This document shows positions 9,529 through 19,413 of a stretch of DNA of 64,000 bases, piece after piece; position 1 is the first letter of the stretch, and every line of letters starts with the position of its first letter. Where the stretch lies: the NCBI GenBank assembly GCA_902519835.1, contig CABYLU010000004.1, positions 17,515-81,514 on the forward strand, in the 5' to 3' direction. The stretch is from an uncultured Pelagibacteraceae bacterium. Lineage in GTDB: Bacteria; Pseudomonadota; Alphaproteobacteria; Pelagibacterales; AG-422-B15. A program made the translations under genes and the position numbers. The notes under the pieces were generated by a model, which worked only from the letters and a program-made list of their open reading frames with translations, had not been told where the DNA came from and did not search any database.

Positions 9529-12500
9529 ACGTGTATAAATTTTTGTATTTCAGTTTGCCAATTGTCTAATATGCTCTTCGCGTGAAGACTTCCCGTATTT
9601 TGATAATGTGAAAGAATAATTTGGTTAAGTTCATTTGTCCAATAATCAGATACTAAAGTATCAAAAATTAGAGTTTCAGCGTTAACTCTCTGATTAAATT
9701 TTTTATCCTCATCATAAATAAAAGCCATGCCTCCTGTCATTCCCGCTCCAAAATTATCTCCTGTTTTTCCAAGCACAACAACAGTGCCGCCAGTCATGTA
9801 CTCACAGCCATTAGAACCACATCCTTCTACAACGGTAATCGCCCCTGAATTCCTAACGGCAAACCGCTCACCTGCTTGCCCAGCGGCATATAACTCTCCT
9901 GAAGTAGCGCCGTACAGGACTGTATTGCCGATTATTGTATTTTCATTTGTAACTAAATTACTATTCTTATGAGGTCGAATTGAAATGGTTGCACCAGATA
10001 AACCTTTACCAACATAATCATTTGAGTCTCCATAAAGATTTATTTTTAGTCCTTTAATAGCAAAAGCCCCTAGCGACTGACCCGCTGACCCCGTTAGATT
10101 GATGGTTAAATGCTCTTTATTAACTTCTTTATCTTTGAAGGTTCTGTATATAGTCGAAGATAATCTTGTACCAACAGCTCTATCGGTATTTCTAATAGGA
10201 TAGTTTAGTTCAGTTTTTTGACCTGTTTGTAAAAATTTAGATGCATCCTCAATAATTTTTTGGTCAAGTGTTGACCCAACGTCATTGATAATGGAGTGGC
10301 TAAAGTATTCTACGTTTGGATCCTTTTCGGCTTGAATAAGCAATGAATTAAGGTCTAAGTCATCTAAATGAGTTGATCCCCTTGATATTTGATACAAAAG
10401 GTCAGTTCTTCCAATGATTTCGTTTAGGCTTTTGAATCCAAGTTTTGCTAGGATTTCTCTTACCTCTTCAGCTATATAACTAAAAAGGTTAACCACTTTT
10501 TCAGGGCTACCTGAAAATCTTGCTCTTAAGTCCTCATCTTGAGTACAAACTCCAACTGGACATGTGTTTGAGTGACATTGCCTTACCATTATACAACCCA
10601 TTGCAACAAGTGAAGTTGTGCCAACACCAAACTCCTCGGCACCCATAATTGCAGCAATTACAACGTCACGACCTGTTTTAATACCTCCATCAGTTCTAAG
10701 CACAACGTTTTGCCTTAAGCCGTTAAGTGTCAAAACTTGATTCACTTCTGTTAAGCCCATTTCCCACGGGATACCGGCGTATTTAATACTTGTTTGAGGA
10801 CTTGCTCCAGTTCCACCATTATGTCCTGAAATTAAAATGACGTCAGCTTTAGCCTTCGCAACACCTGCCGCTATTGTTCCAATTCCTGATGACGCTACAA
10901 GCTTTACACAAACTCTGGCATCTGGGTTTGCCTGTTTAAGATCATAAATAAGTTGAGCAAGATCTTCTATCGAATAAATATCGTGATGTGGGGGAGGGCT
11001 GATTAGTGTAACACCTTCTGTTGAGTGACGAAGCTTGGCTATCTCAGCAGTTACTTTAAATCCAGGAAGCTGACCACCCTCACCTGGCTTAGCTCCTTGT
11101 GCTATTTTAATTTCTATTTCCTCACAGTTATTTAAATATTCAGTTGTTACACCAAACCTTGCGGAAGCTACTTGTTTTACTCTTGAGTTAGCACTGTCTC
11201 CATTATTGAGAGGCTTCGATCTTTCAATCGATTCACCGCCTTCGCCTGAACAAGAAGCACCTCCAATCCGGTTCATTGCTATTGCTAGTGTTTCATGGGC
11301 CTCCTTTGAAAGTGCTCCATGTGACATACTACCTGTACCGAAGCGCTTTCTGATAGACGTTATTGATTCTACTTCGCTTAATTCGATTGAACTTTCACTT
11401 TCTTTAAACTCGAGCAAATCTCTAATATTGATTGGAGCGAAGTTGCTCATGGAGTTTGAATATTTTTTAAACATCTCATAAGAGTCATCTGCCACTGCTG
11501 TTTGTAGAAGGTGTATCAACTTCCCTTCATAAGCATGAGTTTCACCACCGTTTCTGTACCGATATATACCACCAATTGGCAATGTTTGTACGCTATCCGA
11601 ATACGCATAATTATGAAGATCGGTTAGTTTTTTTTCAATTCCGGATAAACCAATGCCAGACATACGACTTTGTACACCTAGGAAATATTCATTAACCATT
11701 GAACGGCTTAAGCCAACAGCTTCAAAATTAAATCCGCCCCTGTAAGCACTGATAACTGAAATTCCAAGCTTAGACATAACCTTGAGTAAGCCTTGGTCTA
11801 CTGCTTTTTTATATCGCTCAACACATTCCTCGTAAGATAGATTTCCAAAGAGTCCTTTTTGTTGTCTTTCATAAATGCAGTCCAATGCTAAGTAAGGGTT
11901 TACGGTCGTGGCGCCAACACCAATAAGTACAGCAAAGTAATGAGTATCCAGACACTCTGCAGACCTTACGTGCAATGATACAAAAGATCTTATACCTTTA
12001 CGTGTCAAATCTGTGTGAACTGCAGCGGTGATCAATATCATTGGTAAAGATAATTTGTCGTGGTCCGCACTAATATCAGACAGTACGATATGAGACTTTC
12101 CGCTTAAAACTGCAGTCTCAGACTCGAATTGAATACGCTTTATTTCCTCTTTTAAATTAAAATTATCCTTATGAACTGTACAATCAATTACAGTTGTAGA
12201 TTCTTTTCCCCGAGCAGAAATCTTTTTGAACAACCCATTTGTTATAAATGGACTATCAATTACAAAAACATTTTCTTCATAAGGATTAGGAGATAGAATA
12301 TCTTGTAAATTTCCAAATCGAGTTTTTAAACTCATTCTGCTTTGCTCTCTTAGACTATCAATTGGAGGGTTTGTTACCTGACTAAACTTTTGTCTAAAAA
12401 AATGAGATAATGGCCGATACTTGTCCGATAATACTGCAACAGGAGTATCATCACCCATGCTTCCAGTAGATTCCTTGGCATCACTCACCATTGGATGAAG

Positions 12501-13976
12501 AATAAGTTCTAGTTCTTCTATTGTGAAACCAGCCGCGATCATTCTTTTTCTTAATTTTTCAGTTTCTATAACTGTCGACTCTCTTGAAACTGTTACTCTT
12601 TTATCTAATCGAATTATTTTTTTAACATACTCTTCATAAGGAGCTTCTTTCGCAAGATAGTCTTTTAAATCAGAGTTACGATAAATTTTTCCTTCCTTTA
12701 AATTTATTCCAATTATATCTCCAGGGCCCAGTCTGCCTTTTTCAACTATCTTTGACTCATCAACCCTGACCATTCCTGTTTCAGAACCAACGTATATTAT
12801 GTTGTCATTTGATACAGAGTACCGCATTGGCCTTAAGCCATTTCGATCCATACCACCAATAATCCAATTTCCGTCAACTGCAGCTATTGCTGCGGGTCCA
12901 TCCCATGGTTCTACAATAGCATTAGAAAACTCATACATATTTCTATGCTCAATTGGCATTAGTTCACTTCTTTTTGACCATGCCTCTGGTATTAGAAGAG
13001 TTTTAACAAGAGGAACAGATCTTCCAGCTCTAACATATAATTCAAATGCGGCATCTAAGGCAGCAGAGTCAGAAACATTTTTTTCTATAATTGGTTTAAC
13101 TTGTTCACTATCATCACCAAAAATTTCTGATGTAATTCTTGTTTGATGATTTCTCATCCAGTTTGTATTTCCGGAAATTGTATTTATCTCCCCATTGTGA
13201 GCCAACATTCTAAATGGTTGCGCCAAACCCCAGGATGGAAAGGTATTTGTAGAATATCTCTGATGAAAAACTGCATAAGAAGAAACAAAATTATTATTAG
13301 CTAAATCAGGATAGAATATGGAAAGTTGTTCAGCTAAAAATAGTCCCTTGTAAATGATTGACTCAAAACTCAGAGAGCATACATAAAATCCATTAATTTG
13401 CTGTTTTGCTATTCTCTTTTCAAGTCGACGTCTTACTAGATATAATTCTTTTGAATAATCAAAATTACTTTCTCTTTCAATGTTATTAACAAACATAACC
13501 TGCTCAATCTCAGGTCTAGTTGAATTAGCTTTTTCACCAATAACACTGTTATTAATAGGCACTTGTCTCCAGCCATATATATAGTATCCATGATCAAGAA
13601 GTTCAGACTCAATTATTGTTCGACATTTTTCTAATGCTGCATAGTCGTTTCTTGGCAAAAACATCATACCAATGCCTAGAGGCTCGTCTCTTTTTTCATG
13701 GCCTGTTTTAGCAATTTCGTCATCAAAGAAGTTTATAGGTATTTGAGTAAGTATGCCGGCACCATCCCCTGTCTTACCATCAGCATCAACGGCACCTCTG
13801 TGCCAAACAGCTTTTAGCGCATCGATACCACCTTCTACAACTTCTCTTCTTTGCTTACCATCAACTGATGCTACAAAGCCAACACCGCATGCATCGTGCT
13901 CTTGTTTAGGACTATAAAGGTGCCCTTCTTCCAAGACTTGCTTATTTTTTCTGTATCTATTTAAATCTGAACTCAT
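9456..13976 (-). CDS. gltB: Glutamate synthase (NADPH) large subunit
   Basis: GOGAT alpha subunit, 1506 residues, full length: it converts glutamine plus 2-oxoglutarate to two glutamates. The class II amidotransferase domain starts after a 29-residue propeptide, with catalytic Cys30 in HDACGVGF. The central domain, the FMN/2-oxoglutarate domain (GEGGESIERSKPLNNGDSANS, KPGEGGQLPG, SGHNGGTGASP) and its 3Fe-4S Cys cluster (MGCIMVRQCHSNTCPVGVC) follow. The C-terminal beta-helix carries GxxGG repeats (MTGGTVVVLGKTGDNFGAGMTGG). Its ATG overlaps the gltD stop by four bases. Confidence 0.98.
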   Translation of the reverse strand: MSSDLNRYRKNKQVLEEGHLYSPKQEHDACGVGFVASVDGKQRREVVEGGIDALKAVWHRGAVDADGKTGDGAGILTQIPINFFDDEIAKTGHEKRDEPLGIGMMFLPRNDYAALEKCRTIIESELLDHGYYIYGWRQVPINNSVIGEKANSTRPEIEQVMFVNNIERESNFDYSKELYLVRRRLEKRIAKQQINGFYVCSLSFESIIYKGLFLAEQLSIFYPDLANNNFVSSYAVFHQRYSTNTFPSWGLAQPFRMLAHNGEINTISGNTNWMRNHQTRITSEIFGDDSEQVKPIIEKNVSDSAALDAAFELYVRAGRSVPLVKTLLIPEAWSKRSELMPIEHRNMYEFSNAIVEPWDGPAAIAAVDGNWIIGGMDRNGLRPMRYSVSNDNIIYVGSETGMVRVDESKIVEKGRLGPGDIIGINLKEGKIYRNSDLKDYLAKEAPYEEYVKKIIRLDKRVTVSRESTVIETEKLRKRMIAAGFTIEELELILHPMVSDAKESTGSMGDDTPVAVLSDKYRPLSHFFRQKFSQVTNPPIDSLREQSRMSLKTRFGNLQDILSPNPYEENVFVIDSPFITNGLFKKISARGKESTTVIDCTVHKDNFNLKEEIKRIQFESETAVLSGKSHIVLSDISADHDKLSLPMILITAAVHTDLTRKGIRSFVSLHVRSAECLDTHYFAVLIGVGATTVNPYLALDCIYERQQKGLFGNLSYEECVERYKKAVDQGLLKVMSKLGISVISAYRGGFNFEAVGLSRSMVNEYFLGVQSRMSGIGLSGIEKKLTDLHNYAYSDSVQTLPIGGIYRYRNGGETHAYEGKLIHLLQTAVADDSYEMFKKYSNSMSNFAPINIRDLLEFKESESSIELSEVESITSIRKRFGTGSMSHGALSKEAHETLAIAMNRIGGASCSGEGGESIERSKPLNNGDSANSRVKQVASARFGVTTEYLNNCEEIEIKIAQGAKPGEGGQLPGFKVTAEIAKLRHSTEGVTLISPPPHHDIYSIEDLAQLIYDLKQANPDARVCVKLVASSGIGTIAAGVAKAKADVILISGHNGGTGASPQTSIKYAGIPWEMGLTEVNQVLTLNGLRQNVVLRTDGGIKTGRDVVIAAIMGAEEFGVGTTSLVAMGCIMVRQCHSNTCPVGVCTQDEDLRARFSGSPEKVVNLFSYIAEEVREILAKLGFKSLNEIIGRTDLLYQISRGSTHLDDLDLNSLLIQAEKDPNVEYFSHSIINDVGSTLDQKIIEDASKFLQTGQKTELNYPIRNTDRAVGTRLSSTIYRTFKDKEVNKEHLTINLTGSAGQSLGAFAIKGLKINLYGDSNDYVGKGLSGATISIRPHKNSNLVTNENTIIGNTVLYGATSGELYAAGQAGERFAVRNSGAITVVEGCGSNGCEYMTGGTVVVLGKTGDNFGAGMTGGMAFIYDEDKKFNQRVNAETLIFDTLVSDYWTNELNQIILSHYQNTGSLHAKSILDNWQTEIQKFIHVCPKEIVNILPQPLGFKDQLKKVN

Positions 13977-15412
13977 GATGCTCTAACCTTACTAACCTCT
14001 GCCAGTTTTTTAGCTTCAATATAACGGTGTATTGAATTAGCCACATCTCGACCATCCCTTATTCCCCAAACTACTAATGAAGCCCCTCTAACAATATCTC
14101 CTGCAGCAAAAACTCCATCAATATCAGTCATCATAGTATTGAAACCAACTCTTACTGTGCCCCACTTTGTCACTGGTAAGTCTTTAGCATTAAAAAGTAT
14201 AGGTAAATTTTCAGGAGAAAAACCTAGAGCAGCTATGACCATATCAGCCTTCAAATTAAAATCAGATCCTTCTATTTGTTGCGGTGTTCTTCTTCCATCG
14301 GCATCAGGCTCACTCAATCTCATTTTGACACATTCAATTTGGTAACCATTTTTTAAAACATTCATGTTAATTGGGAGAGATTGCCACATGAATTCGACGC
14401 CTTCCTCTTCAGCATTATTTACCTCTCTTGCAGAACCAGGCATATTTTCTTTATCTCTACGGTATAAACATTTCACAGATTTAGCCTTTTGTCTTACAGC
14501 AGTTCGTACACAGTCCATTGCCGTGTCACCGCCACCAATGACCACAATGTCTTTACCTTTTGCATCCAACTCACCTTCATCAAATTTCTTAACTGCATCT
14601 CCAAGTCCTTTTCGATTAGATGCGGTTAAGTATTCTAATGCTGGAATTATGTTACTTGTACTTTCACCCAGGTTAATTTCTTTAGCTTTATAAACACCTG
14701 TAGCTATTAAAACTGCATCATGTTTTTTTTGAAGGTCTTCAAATTTTATATCCTTTCCAATTTCAACATTAAGATGAATATTAATTCCAGAGTCTTTTAA
14801 GTATTGCATTCTCCTTTGAACGATATCTTTTTCTAATTTAAAATTTGGAATACCGTAAATTAATAATCCGCCGGCTCTGTCGTAACGATCGTAAACATGA
14901 ACCTTATAACCTTTTTTTCTAAGTTCTTCTGCCGCTGCTAGCCCTGCTGGTCCTGCACCAATTACACCTATGCTATTTTCTTTTTCTATGCTCTTTTCAA
15001 CCTTGAGAGGAGTAACCCATCCATTCTCGAATGCATTATCTGTTAAATATTTCTCTACTGAGCCAATTGTTACGGATCCATGTCCTGATTGCTCGATTAC
15101 GCAATTACCTTCACATAATCTATCTTGTGGACATATCCTGCCACATATCTCAGGCATATTATTTGTACTTGATGAAATTTCATAAGCCTCTTCCAGCCTG
15201 TCCTCTGCGGCAAGCTTTAGCCAATCAGGTATATGGTTATGAAGTGGACAGTGAACTGTGCAATATGGAACGCCACATTGAGAGCATCTGCTAGACTGCT
15301 CTTTTGCACTATTTTTAATGAAATTATCATAGATTTCTCGAAAGTCTTTTTTTCTATCTTTTGATAATCTCTTATCAGGATACTCTTGATTTAAATCAGT
15401 AAATTTAAGCAT
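13973..15412 (-). CDS. gltD: Glutamate synthase small subunit
   Basis: NADPH-oxidising beta subunit of GOGAT, 479 residues. It has the N-terminal double 4Fe-4S cluster region (CSQCGVPYCTVHCPLHNHIP and CGRICPQDRLCEGNC), the FAD site VIGAGPAGLAAAEELRKKGY and the NADPH site VVIGGGDTAMDCVRTAVRQ. It is the first gene of a gltD-gltB-queG operon, the reverse of the E. coli gltB-gltD order. A palindrome sits just upstream of the ATG in the divergent spacer to uppP. Confidence 0.97.
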   Translation of the reverse strand: MLKFTDLNQEYPDKRLSKDRKKDFREIYDNFIKNSAKEQSSRCSQCGVPYCTVHCPLHNHIPDWLKLAAEDRLEEAYEISSSTNNMPEICGRICPQDRLCEGNCVIEQSGHGSVTIGSVEKYLTDNAFENGWVTPLKVEKSIEKENSIGVIGAGPAGLAAAEELRKKGYKVHVYDRYDRAGGLLIYGIPNFKLEKDIVQRRMQYLKDSGINIHLNVEIGKDIKFEDLQKKHDAVLIATGVYKAKEINLGESTSNIIPALEYLTASNRKGLGDAVKKFDEGELDAKGKDIVVIGGGDTAMDCVRTAVRQKAKSVKCLYRRDKENMPGSAREVNNAEEEGVEFMWQSLPINMNVLKNGYQIECVKMRLSEPDADGRRTPQQIEGSDFNLKADMVIAALGFSPENLPILFNAKDLPVTKWGTVRVGFNTMMTDIDGVFAAGDIVRGASLVVWGIRDGRDVANSIHRYIEAKKLAEVSKVRAS

Positions 15413-15422
15413 AATTTTTATT

Positions 15423-15518
15423 TATGTCATAATTATTGACATATATAGAATCGCATTAATAATTTGAGTTGTTTTATATCAGTCTAATAATATATTAATA
15501 GTCATACATTATGACATA
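15423..15518. promoter_or_regulatory. Palindromic TATGTCA repeats between gltD and uppP
   Basis: The 160-base divergent spacer holds an almost perfect palindrome: TATGTCA (15423-15429), seven bases TAATTAT, and TGACATA (15437-15443), starting 10 bases upstream of the gltD start codon. A second related site has GTCAT (15501-15505), five bases, and ATGAC (15511-15515), extending to TGACATA at 15512-15518. On the plus strand the first site's right arm forms TTGACA (15436-15441), followed after 16 bases by AATAAT, a plausible promoter toward uppP. The bound regulator is unknown. Confidence 0.5.
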
Positions 15519-15572
15519 AATAGAACTTTTGCTTGCCTATTTGGCGTAAAACTCTATTTTTCCTTATCTGTT

Positions 15573-16370
15573 ATGCATATTTTTCCTGTAATTATTTTGG
15601 CAATTATTCAAGGAATTACTGAATTCCTACCAATTTCAAGTTCAGCTCACTTGCTTATTACTGCAGAAATGATGAATATAAGAGAAAATTTATCTCTCGA
15701 TATAAGCCTTCATTTGGGCACTTTGATGGCTGTGTTGATCTATTTTAGAACTGAGGCACTTAACTTCTTTAAATTCATAATGCCTTTCTTTTCGTCGAAC
15801 AAAATATCTAAAACAAAGATAAATCAAAATTTGATCGTTGCATCATTACCTATAATTTTTATTGGTGGCCTAGCTTATATGTCTGGTTTTGCTGAAACCT
15901 TCAGAAATCTACATTTTATAGGTCTATCAACTATAGTCTTTGGTTTAGCGCTTTATTTTGCGGATATCAGATCTAATGAGGAAAGTCTTAAAGTGGATAA
16001 TCTATCTTATAAGAAATCTCTTGTTGTTGGTTTTTTTCAAATTTTCGCGATTATTCCAGGTGCTTCAAGAGCAGGTGTTGTTTATACGGGTTCAAGAATA
16101 GTTGGTTTAAATAGAGTCGAGGCTGCAAAATTTTCAATGCTCTTATCAATACCTGTAATACTAATATCAGCCTCAATTCCTGCTATTGAAATAGCGAATG
16201 ACTCAATTGCAATAAATTTTTTGTATTTATTTTCTGGTTTTATTATTTCTTTCATTACTGCATACTTATCGATAAGTATATTGCTAAATTGGGTAAAAAA
16301 TAATTCGATGATACCATTTGTAATTTATCGAATAATACTTGGATCGATAATTTTGATTTATTTCACTTAA
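15573..16370 (+). CDS. uppP: Undecaprenyl-diphosphatase (BacA/UppP)
   Basis: Integral membrane phosphatase recycling undecaprenyl pyrophosphate for cell wall and LPS synthesis. The length of 265 residues is normal. It carries both family signatures: QGITEFLPISSSAHL near residue 14 and IIPGASRAGVV near residue 160, with about eight hydrophobic helices. The second motif is PGASRAG rather than the usual PGxSRSG. It is transcribed away from gltD and nearly abuts the convergent reductase gene at 16375. Confidence 0.95.
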   Translation: MHIFPVIILAIIQGITEFLPISSSAHLLITAEMMNIRENLSLDISLHLGTLMAVLIYFRTEALNFFKFIMPFFSSNKISKTKINQNLIVASLPIIFIGGLAYMSGFAETFRNLHFIGLSTIVFGLALYFADIRSNEESLKVDNLSYKKSLVVGFFQIFAIIPGASRAGVVYTGSRIVGLNRVEAAKFSMLLSIPVILISASIPAIEIANDSIAINFLYLFSGFIISFITAYLSISILLNWVKNNSMIPFVIYRIILGSIILIYFT

Positions 16371-16374
16371 ACAA

Positions 16375-17277
16375 TCAAATATATGTACTTATAATACTTC
16401 TTGGCGAACTTGGTTCAATTCCTAATTTTTCTAAATTAAATTCAGTTTTAGAGATGATGTTATCTTTTCTTAGAAGTTTTACTTGATCAAAAGTTATTAA
16501 TGGAGAGGGTAAGGGCAGCATCATAAACGCAATAAAGTTCGCAAAAGACAATGGGACTGGAACTATTAGTCTTTTAATTTTTAAAGTGTCTAAGATCAAC
16601 TGGTATATTTCTTTTAGACTCATTTTTTCAGGTCCACCAAATTCAAATATCTTACCATTATATTTATCATCCAAAATAAGTCTGTTTATAGCTGTGGCGA
16701 TATCTTTAACATAAACACATTGGTATTTGTTATTAGCGAATAACGGTACAACTGGTAAACTTTTTAATAATTTGGCTTGAACTGAAAAGAAACCGTCACC
16801 AGGTCCAAAAACTATCGATGGTCTAATTATAATTGTGTTGGGAAAACTTTTTTGAATATTTTGCTCTCCTAAGCCTTTTGATTGTTGATATTTTGAGTCG
16901 CTTTCGATATCAGCTCCAATGGATGAAAAATGGATAAATTTCTCAACCTTATATTTTGCAGATAAATCTGCGATATTTTTGGGCCCTAAAGAATGACAAT
17001 TTTCGAAAGATTGACCACCAGAACTATCATTTAAAACGCCTACAAAATTAATAACAACATCAGAGTTTTTTATATATGGCTCAATTGTGTGCTTAAGCAT
17101 AATGTTGCCTTTTACAATATCTAATTGTTCTATTGGCGCCATCATTCTCAAGTGACCAGCCAAATGAGGATTTCTGCATACAATTTTCAAATTGTGGCCC
17201 TCTTTAAGAAGTTCGGAAATACAATATTTAGCCAAAAACCCAGATCCGCCAATTAATGTAATCGTTTTTTTCTTCAT
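16375..17277 (-). CDS. NDUFA9-like NAD(P)-binding protein (complex I-associated SDR family)
   Basis: Atypical SDR of 300 residues from the ATG at 17277, which directly precedes the nucleotide-binding motif MKKKTITLIGGSGFLAKYCI. A longer frame from a TTG at 17331 adds 18 poorly fitting residues and overlaps the divergent RNase D start, so I reject it. VINFVGVLND, FIHFSSIGADIES and RPSIVFGPGDGFF match the alphaproteobacterial relatives of the mitochondrial complex I subunit NDUFA9. The biochemical role is not established. Confidence 0.82.
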   Translation of the reverse strand: MKKKTITLIGGSGFLAKYCISELLKEGHNLKIVCRNPHLAGHLRMMAPIEQLDIVKGNIMLKHTIEPYIKNSDVVINFVGVLNDSSGGQSFENCHSLGPKNIADLSAKYKVEKFIHFSSIGADIESDSKYQQSKGLGEQNIQKSFPNTIIIRPSIVFGPGDGFFSVQAKLLKSLPVVPLFANNKYQCVYVKDIATAINRLILDDKYNGKIFEFGGPEKMSLKEIYQLILDTLKIKRLIVPVPLSFANFIAFMMLPLPSPLITFDQVKLLRKDNIISKTEFNLEKLGIEPSSPRSIISTYI

Positions 17278-17330
17278 ATTTTTTAAATATACCTTTATGT
17301 ACAGATTTGAAATAGAGTAAATCTTACACA

Positions 17331-17942
17331 ATGCAAACTATTTTACACAAAAATGATTTGAGTAACGGCATTAATTTTTCAAGCATTGTTGCAGCTGATT
17401 GCGAAATGATGGGACTGCAACCTAATAGGGACCCGCTTTGCTTAATACAACTTTATGATGGAAAAGGTGACTGTCATTTAGTTCAATTTATAGATCAAAA
17501 TTTTGATGCTCCAAATCTTAAAAAATTATTAAGTAGTGATAAAACATTTATATTTCACTATGCCCGACATGATTTAGCTGCAATTAAACATGATTTAAAC
17601 ATCATGATAAAAAACGTTTATTGCACTAAAATTAGTTCAAAGATAGCAAGAACTTATTCGCAAGGGCATGGCTATAAAGATTTATGCAAAGAACTTTTGA
17701 ATATTGATATTTCAAAAAAACAGCAATCAAGTGATTGGTCAAATCCAAATTTGTCAAAAGAACAAATTAATTACGCTGCAACAGATGTAATTCACTTACA
17801 CGAGATTAGAGAAAAATTAGACGAAATTTTAGAGAGACAAAATAGAAGAAAGCTTGTTCAGGCTTGTATAGAATTTTTACCTACACGAGTTGAATTAGAT
17901 TTGAGGGGCTGGAATAATGATATATTCTCACATTCTAGTTAG
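17331..17942 (+). CDS. rnd: Short RNase D-like 3'-5' exonuclease
   Basis: Predicted 3'-to-5' exoribonuclease of the DEDDy class. The 203 residues contain only the catalytic domain: D23 and E25 in ADCEMMGL, D81 in RHDLAAI, and Y148 plus D152 in YAATDV. The HRDC domains of the 375-residue E. coli enzyme are absent, as is common for short alphaproteobacterial homologues. It lies three bases before kdsD on the same strand and so heads the kdsD-lptCAB group. Confidence 0.87.
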   Translation: MQTILHKNDLSNGINFSSIVAADCEMMGLQPNRDPLCLIQLYDGKGDCHLVQFIDQNFDAPNLKKLLSSDKTFIFHYARHDLAAIKHDLNIMIKNVYCTKISSKIARTYSQGHGYKDLCKELLNIDISKKQQSSDWSNPNLSKEQINYAATDVIHLHEIREKLDEILERQNRRKLVQACIEFLPTRVELDLRGWNNDIFSHSS

Positions 17943-17945
17943 AAA

Positions 17946-18911
17946 ATGACAAAAAATAAAATAATCAACGACGGTAAAGAAGTTATTAATACTGAGATAC
18001 AAGGTATAAAAAAACTTAATAAGATTATAGATAAGAATTTTGATAAAGCTGTTAGGGCCCTCGCAAAAGTAAAAGGAAGAGTTATTATCACAGGAGTAGG
18101 AAAATCTGGTCATATTGCTAGCAAAATATCTAGCACAATGAGCTCTACCGGAACCCCATCGCAATATTGTTCTCCAACCGACATGAGTCACGGAGACTTA
18201 GGCATTATTTCAAAAAAAGATGCACTTATTATAATTTCTAATTCAGGCAACAGTAATGAATTGATAAATCTTTTAAATTTTGCCAAAAAATACTCAATCT
18301 TAATTATAGGAATTTCATCAAATTCTGAAAGTGAGCTTATTAAAGCTTCGAATATTAGCTTAATTATACCAAATGCAGCTGAGGCATGTTCAATAGGAAT
18401 GGCGCCAACAACCTCAACAACTATGGCACTGATTGTAGGAGATGCTTTATGTGTTTCTCTAATGAAATTGAAAAAGTTCAAAATCTCAGACTATAAGAAG
18501 TTACATCCTGGTGGATCACTGGGAATACAGATGCTTCAAGTTAAGGATATCATGCATACTAAAAAGAAAATGCCAATTGTAACAGAGAATGCAAATATGA
18601 AATCTGTAATTATTGAAATGACAAAAAAATCATTTGGTCATGTAGGTGTAAAAAATAAAAAAAGTGAGTTAATTGGAGTAATTACCGACGGTGATTTGAG
18701 AAGAAATATAAATAATCATTTAATTGAAAGTAAAGCCAAAATGATAATGACGCAGAGACCTAAATTAGTTAATCAAAACATACTTGTTATTGATGCGTTG
18801 AATATAATGAATAAAAATAAAATTACTTGTTTGTTTGTAGTAAACAAAGAAAAAAATAAGTCTCCTCTAGGTATTGTACATATTCACGATTGCATAAGAC
18901 ATGTTAATTAA
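17946..18911 (+). CDS. kdsD: D-arabinose 5-phosphate isomerase (KdsD/KpsF)
   Basis: Interconverts ribulose 5-phosphate and arabinose 5-phosphate, the first committed step to Kdo for lipopolysaccharide. The protein has 321 residues: an N-terminal SIS domain with ITGVGKSGHIASKISSTMSS, SPTDMSHGDLG and ISNSGNSNEL, the KLHPGGSLG signature after it, then two CBS domains (from about residue 205). The kdsD-lptC-lptA-lptB order is typical of proteobacteria. Its stop lies 11 bases inside lptC. Confidence 0.94.
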   Translation: MTKNKIINDGKEVINTEIQGIKKLNKIIDKNFDKAVRALAKVKGRVIITGVGKSGHIASKISSTMSSTGTPSQYCSPTDMSHGDLGIISKKDALIIISNSGNSNELINLLNFAKKYSILIIGISSNSESELIKASNISLIIPNAAEACSIGMAPTTSTTMALIVGDALCVSLMKLKKFKISDYKKLHPGGSLGIQMLQVKDIMHTKKKMPIVTENANMKSVIIEMTKKSFGHVGVKNKKSELIGVITDGDLRRNINNHLIESKAKMIMTQRPKLVNQNILVIDALNIMNKNKITCLFVVNKEKNKSPLGIVHIHDCIRHVN

Positions 18912-19413
18912 ATTATTGCATCTGAATAATCTATTATTGTCTCTTATTATTTTATTTATATCAGCGTCCCTTACATATAGTGAGGAAGTGTTTATCGAAA
19001 TTGATAATCCAAGATTTTCTGAAAAAGGTTTAAGCGATAGAACCTATGAGATAAAAGCGGAGAAGGGCCTAAAATCTGATAATCAACTAAAACTATTTGC
19101 TATTGAGGGTAAATTTAAAACTGTTAAAGATGGCAAATGGATTTACTTGGAGGCTGACAAGGGAAATTATTCTCAAGATAATAATTTTATAGAATTACAT
19201 GAAAATATCATTTTTTATACTGATGATGGAGAAAAACTTAGTTCAAATTATGCAACATTTGATATACAAAATGATATTATTGAGTTAGCAGAAAATGTTA
19301 GTCACGAGAGTATGAGAGGATTAATTTTGTCTGACAGTTCTATTATTACAAATAACTTTAATAAAATTACTTATTTTGGAAATGTTGAGTCATTAATAAA
19401 CACCTCAAAGTGA
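18901..19413 (+). CDS. lptC: LPS export protein LptC
   Basis: Bitopic membrane protein relaying LPS from LptB2FG to LptA. It has 170 residues, one N-terminal membrane anchor (LLLSLIILFISASLTYS, residues 11-27), and a periplasmic beta-jellyroll region in which ADKGNYSQDNNFIELHENI and SSNYATFDIQNDIIELAENV match the LptC/OstA pattern. It overlaps kdsD by 11 bases and lptA by four. Sequence conservation is low, as usual for LptC; position in the operon supports the call. Confidence 0.86.
   Translation: MLIKLLHLNNLLLSLIILFISASLTYSEEVFIEIDNPRFSEKGLSDRTYEIKAEKGLKSDNQLKLFAIEGKFKTVKDGKWIYLEADKGNYSQDNNFIELHENIIFYTDDGEKLSSNYATFDIQNDIIELAENVSHESMRGLILSDSSIITNNFNKITYFGNVESLINTSK

Noticed and set aside
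9727..9972. Open frame on the plus strand inside gltB
   Set aside because: It lies wholly inside the conserved C-terminal domain of gltB; composition is that of a reverse-complement shadow. The same holds for several other frames inside gltB, gltD and the synthetase genes.
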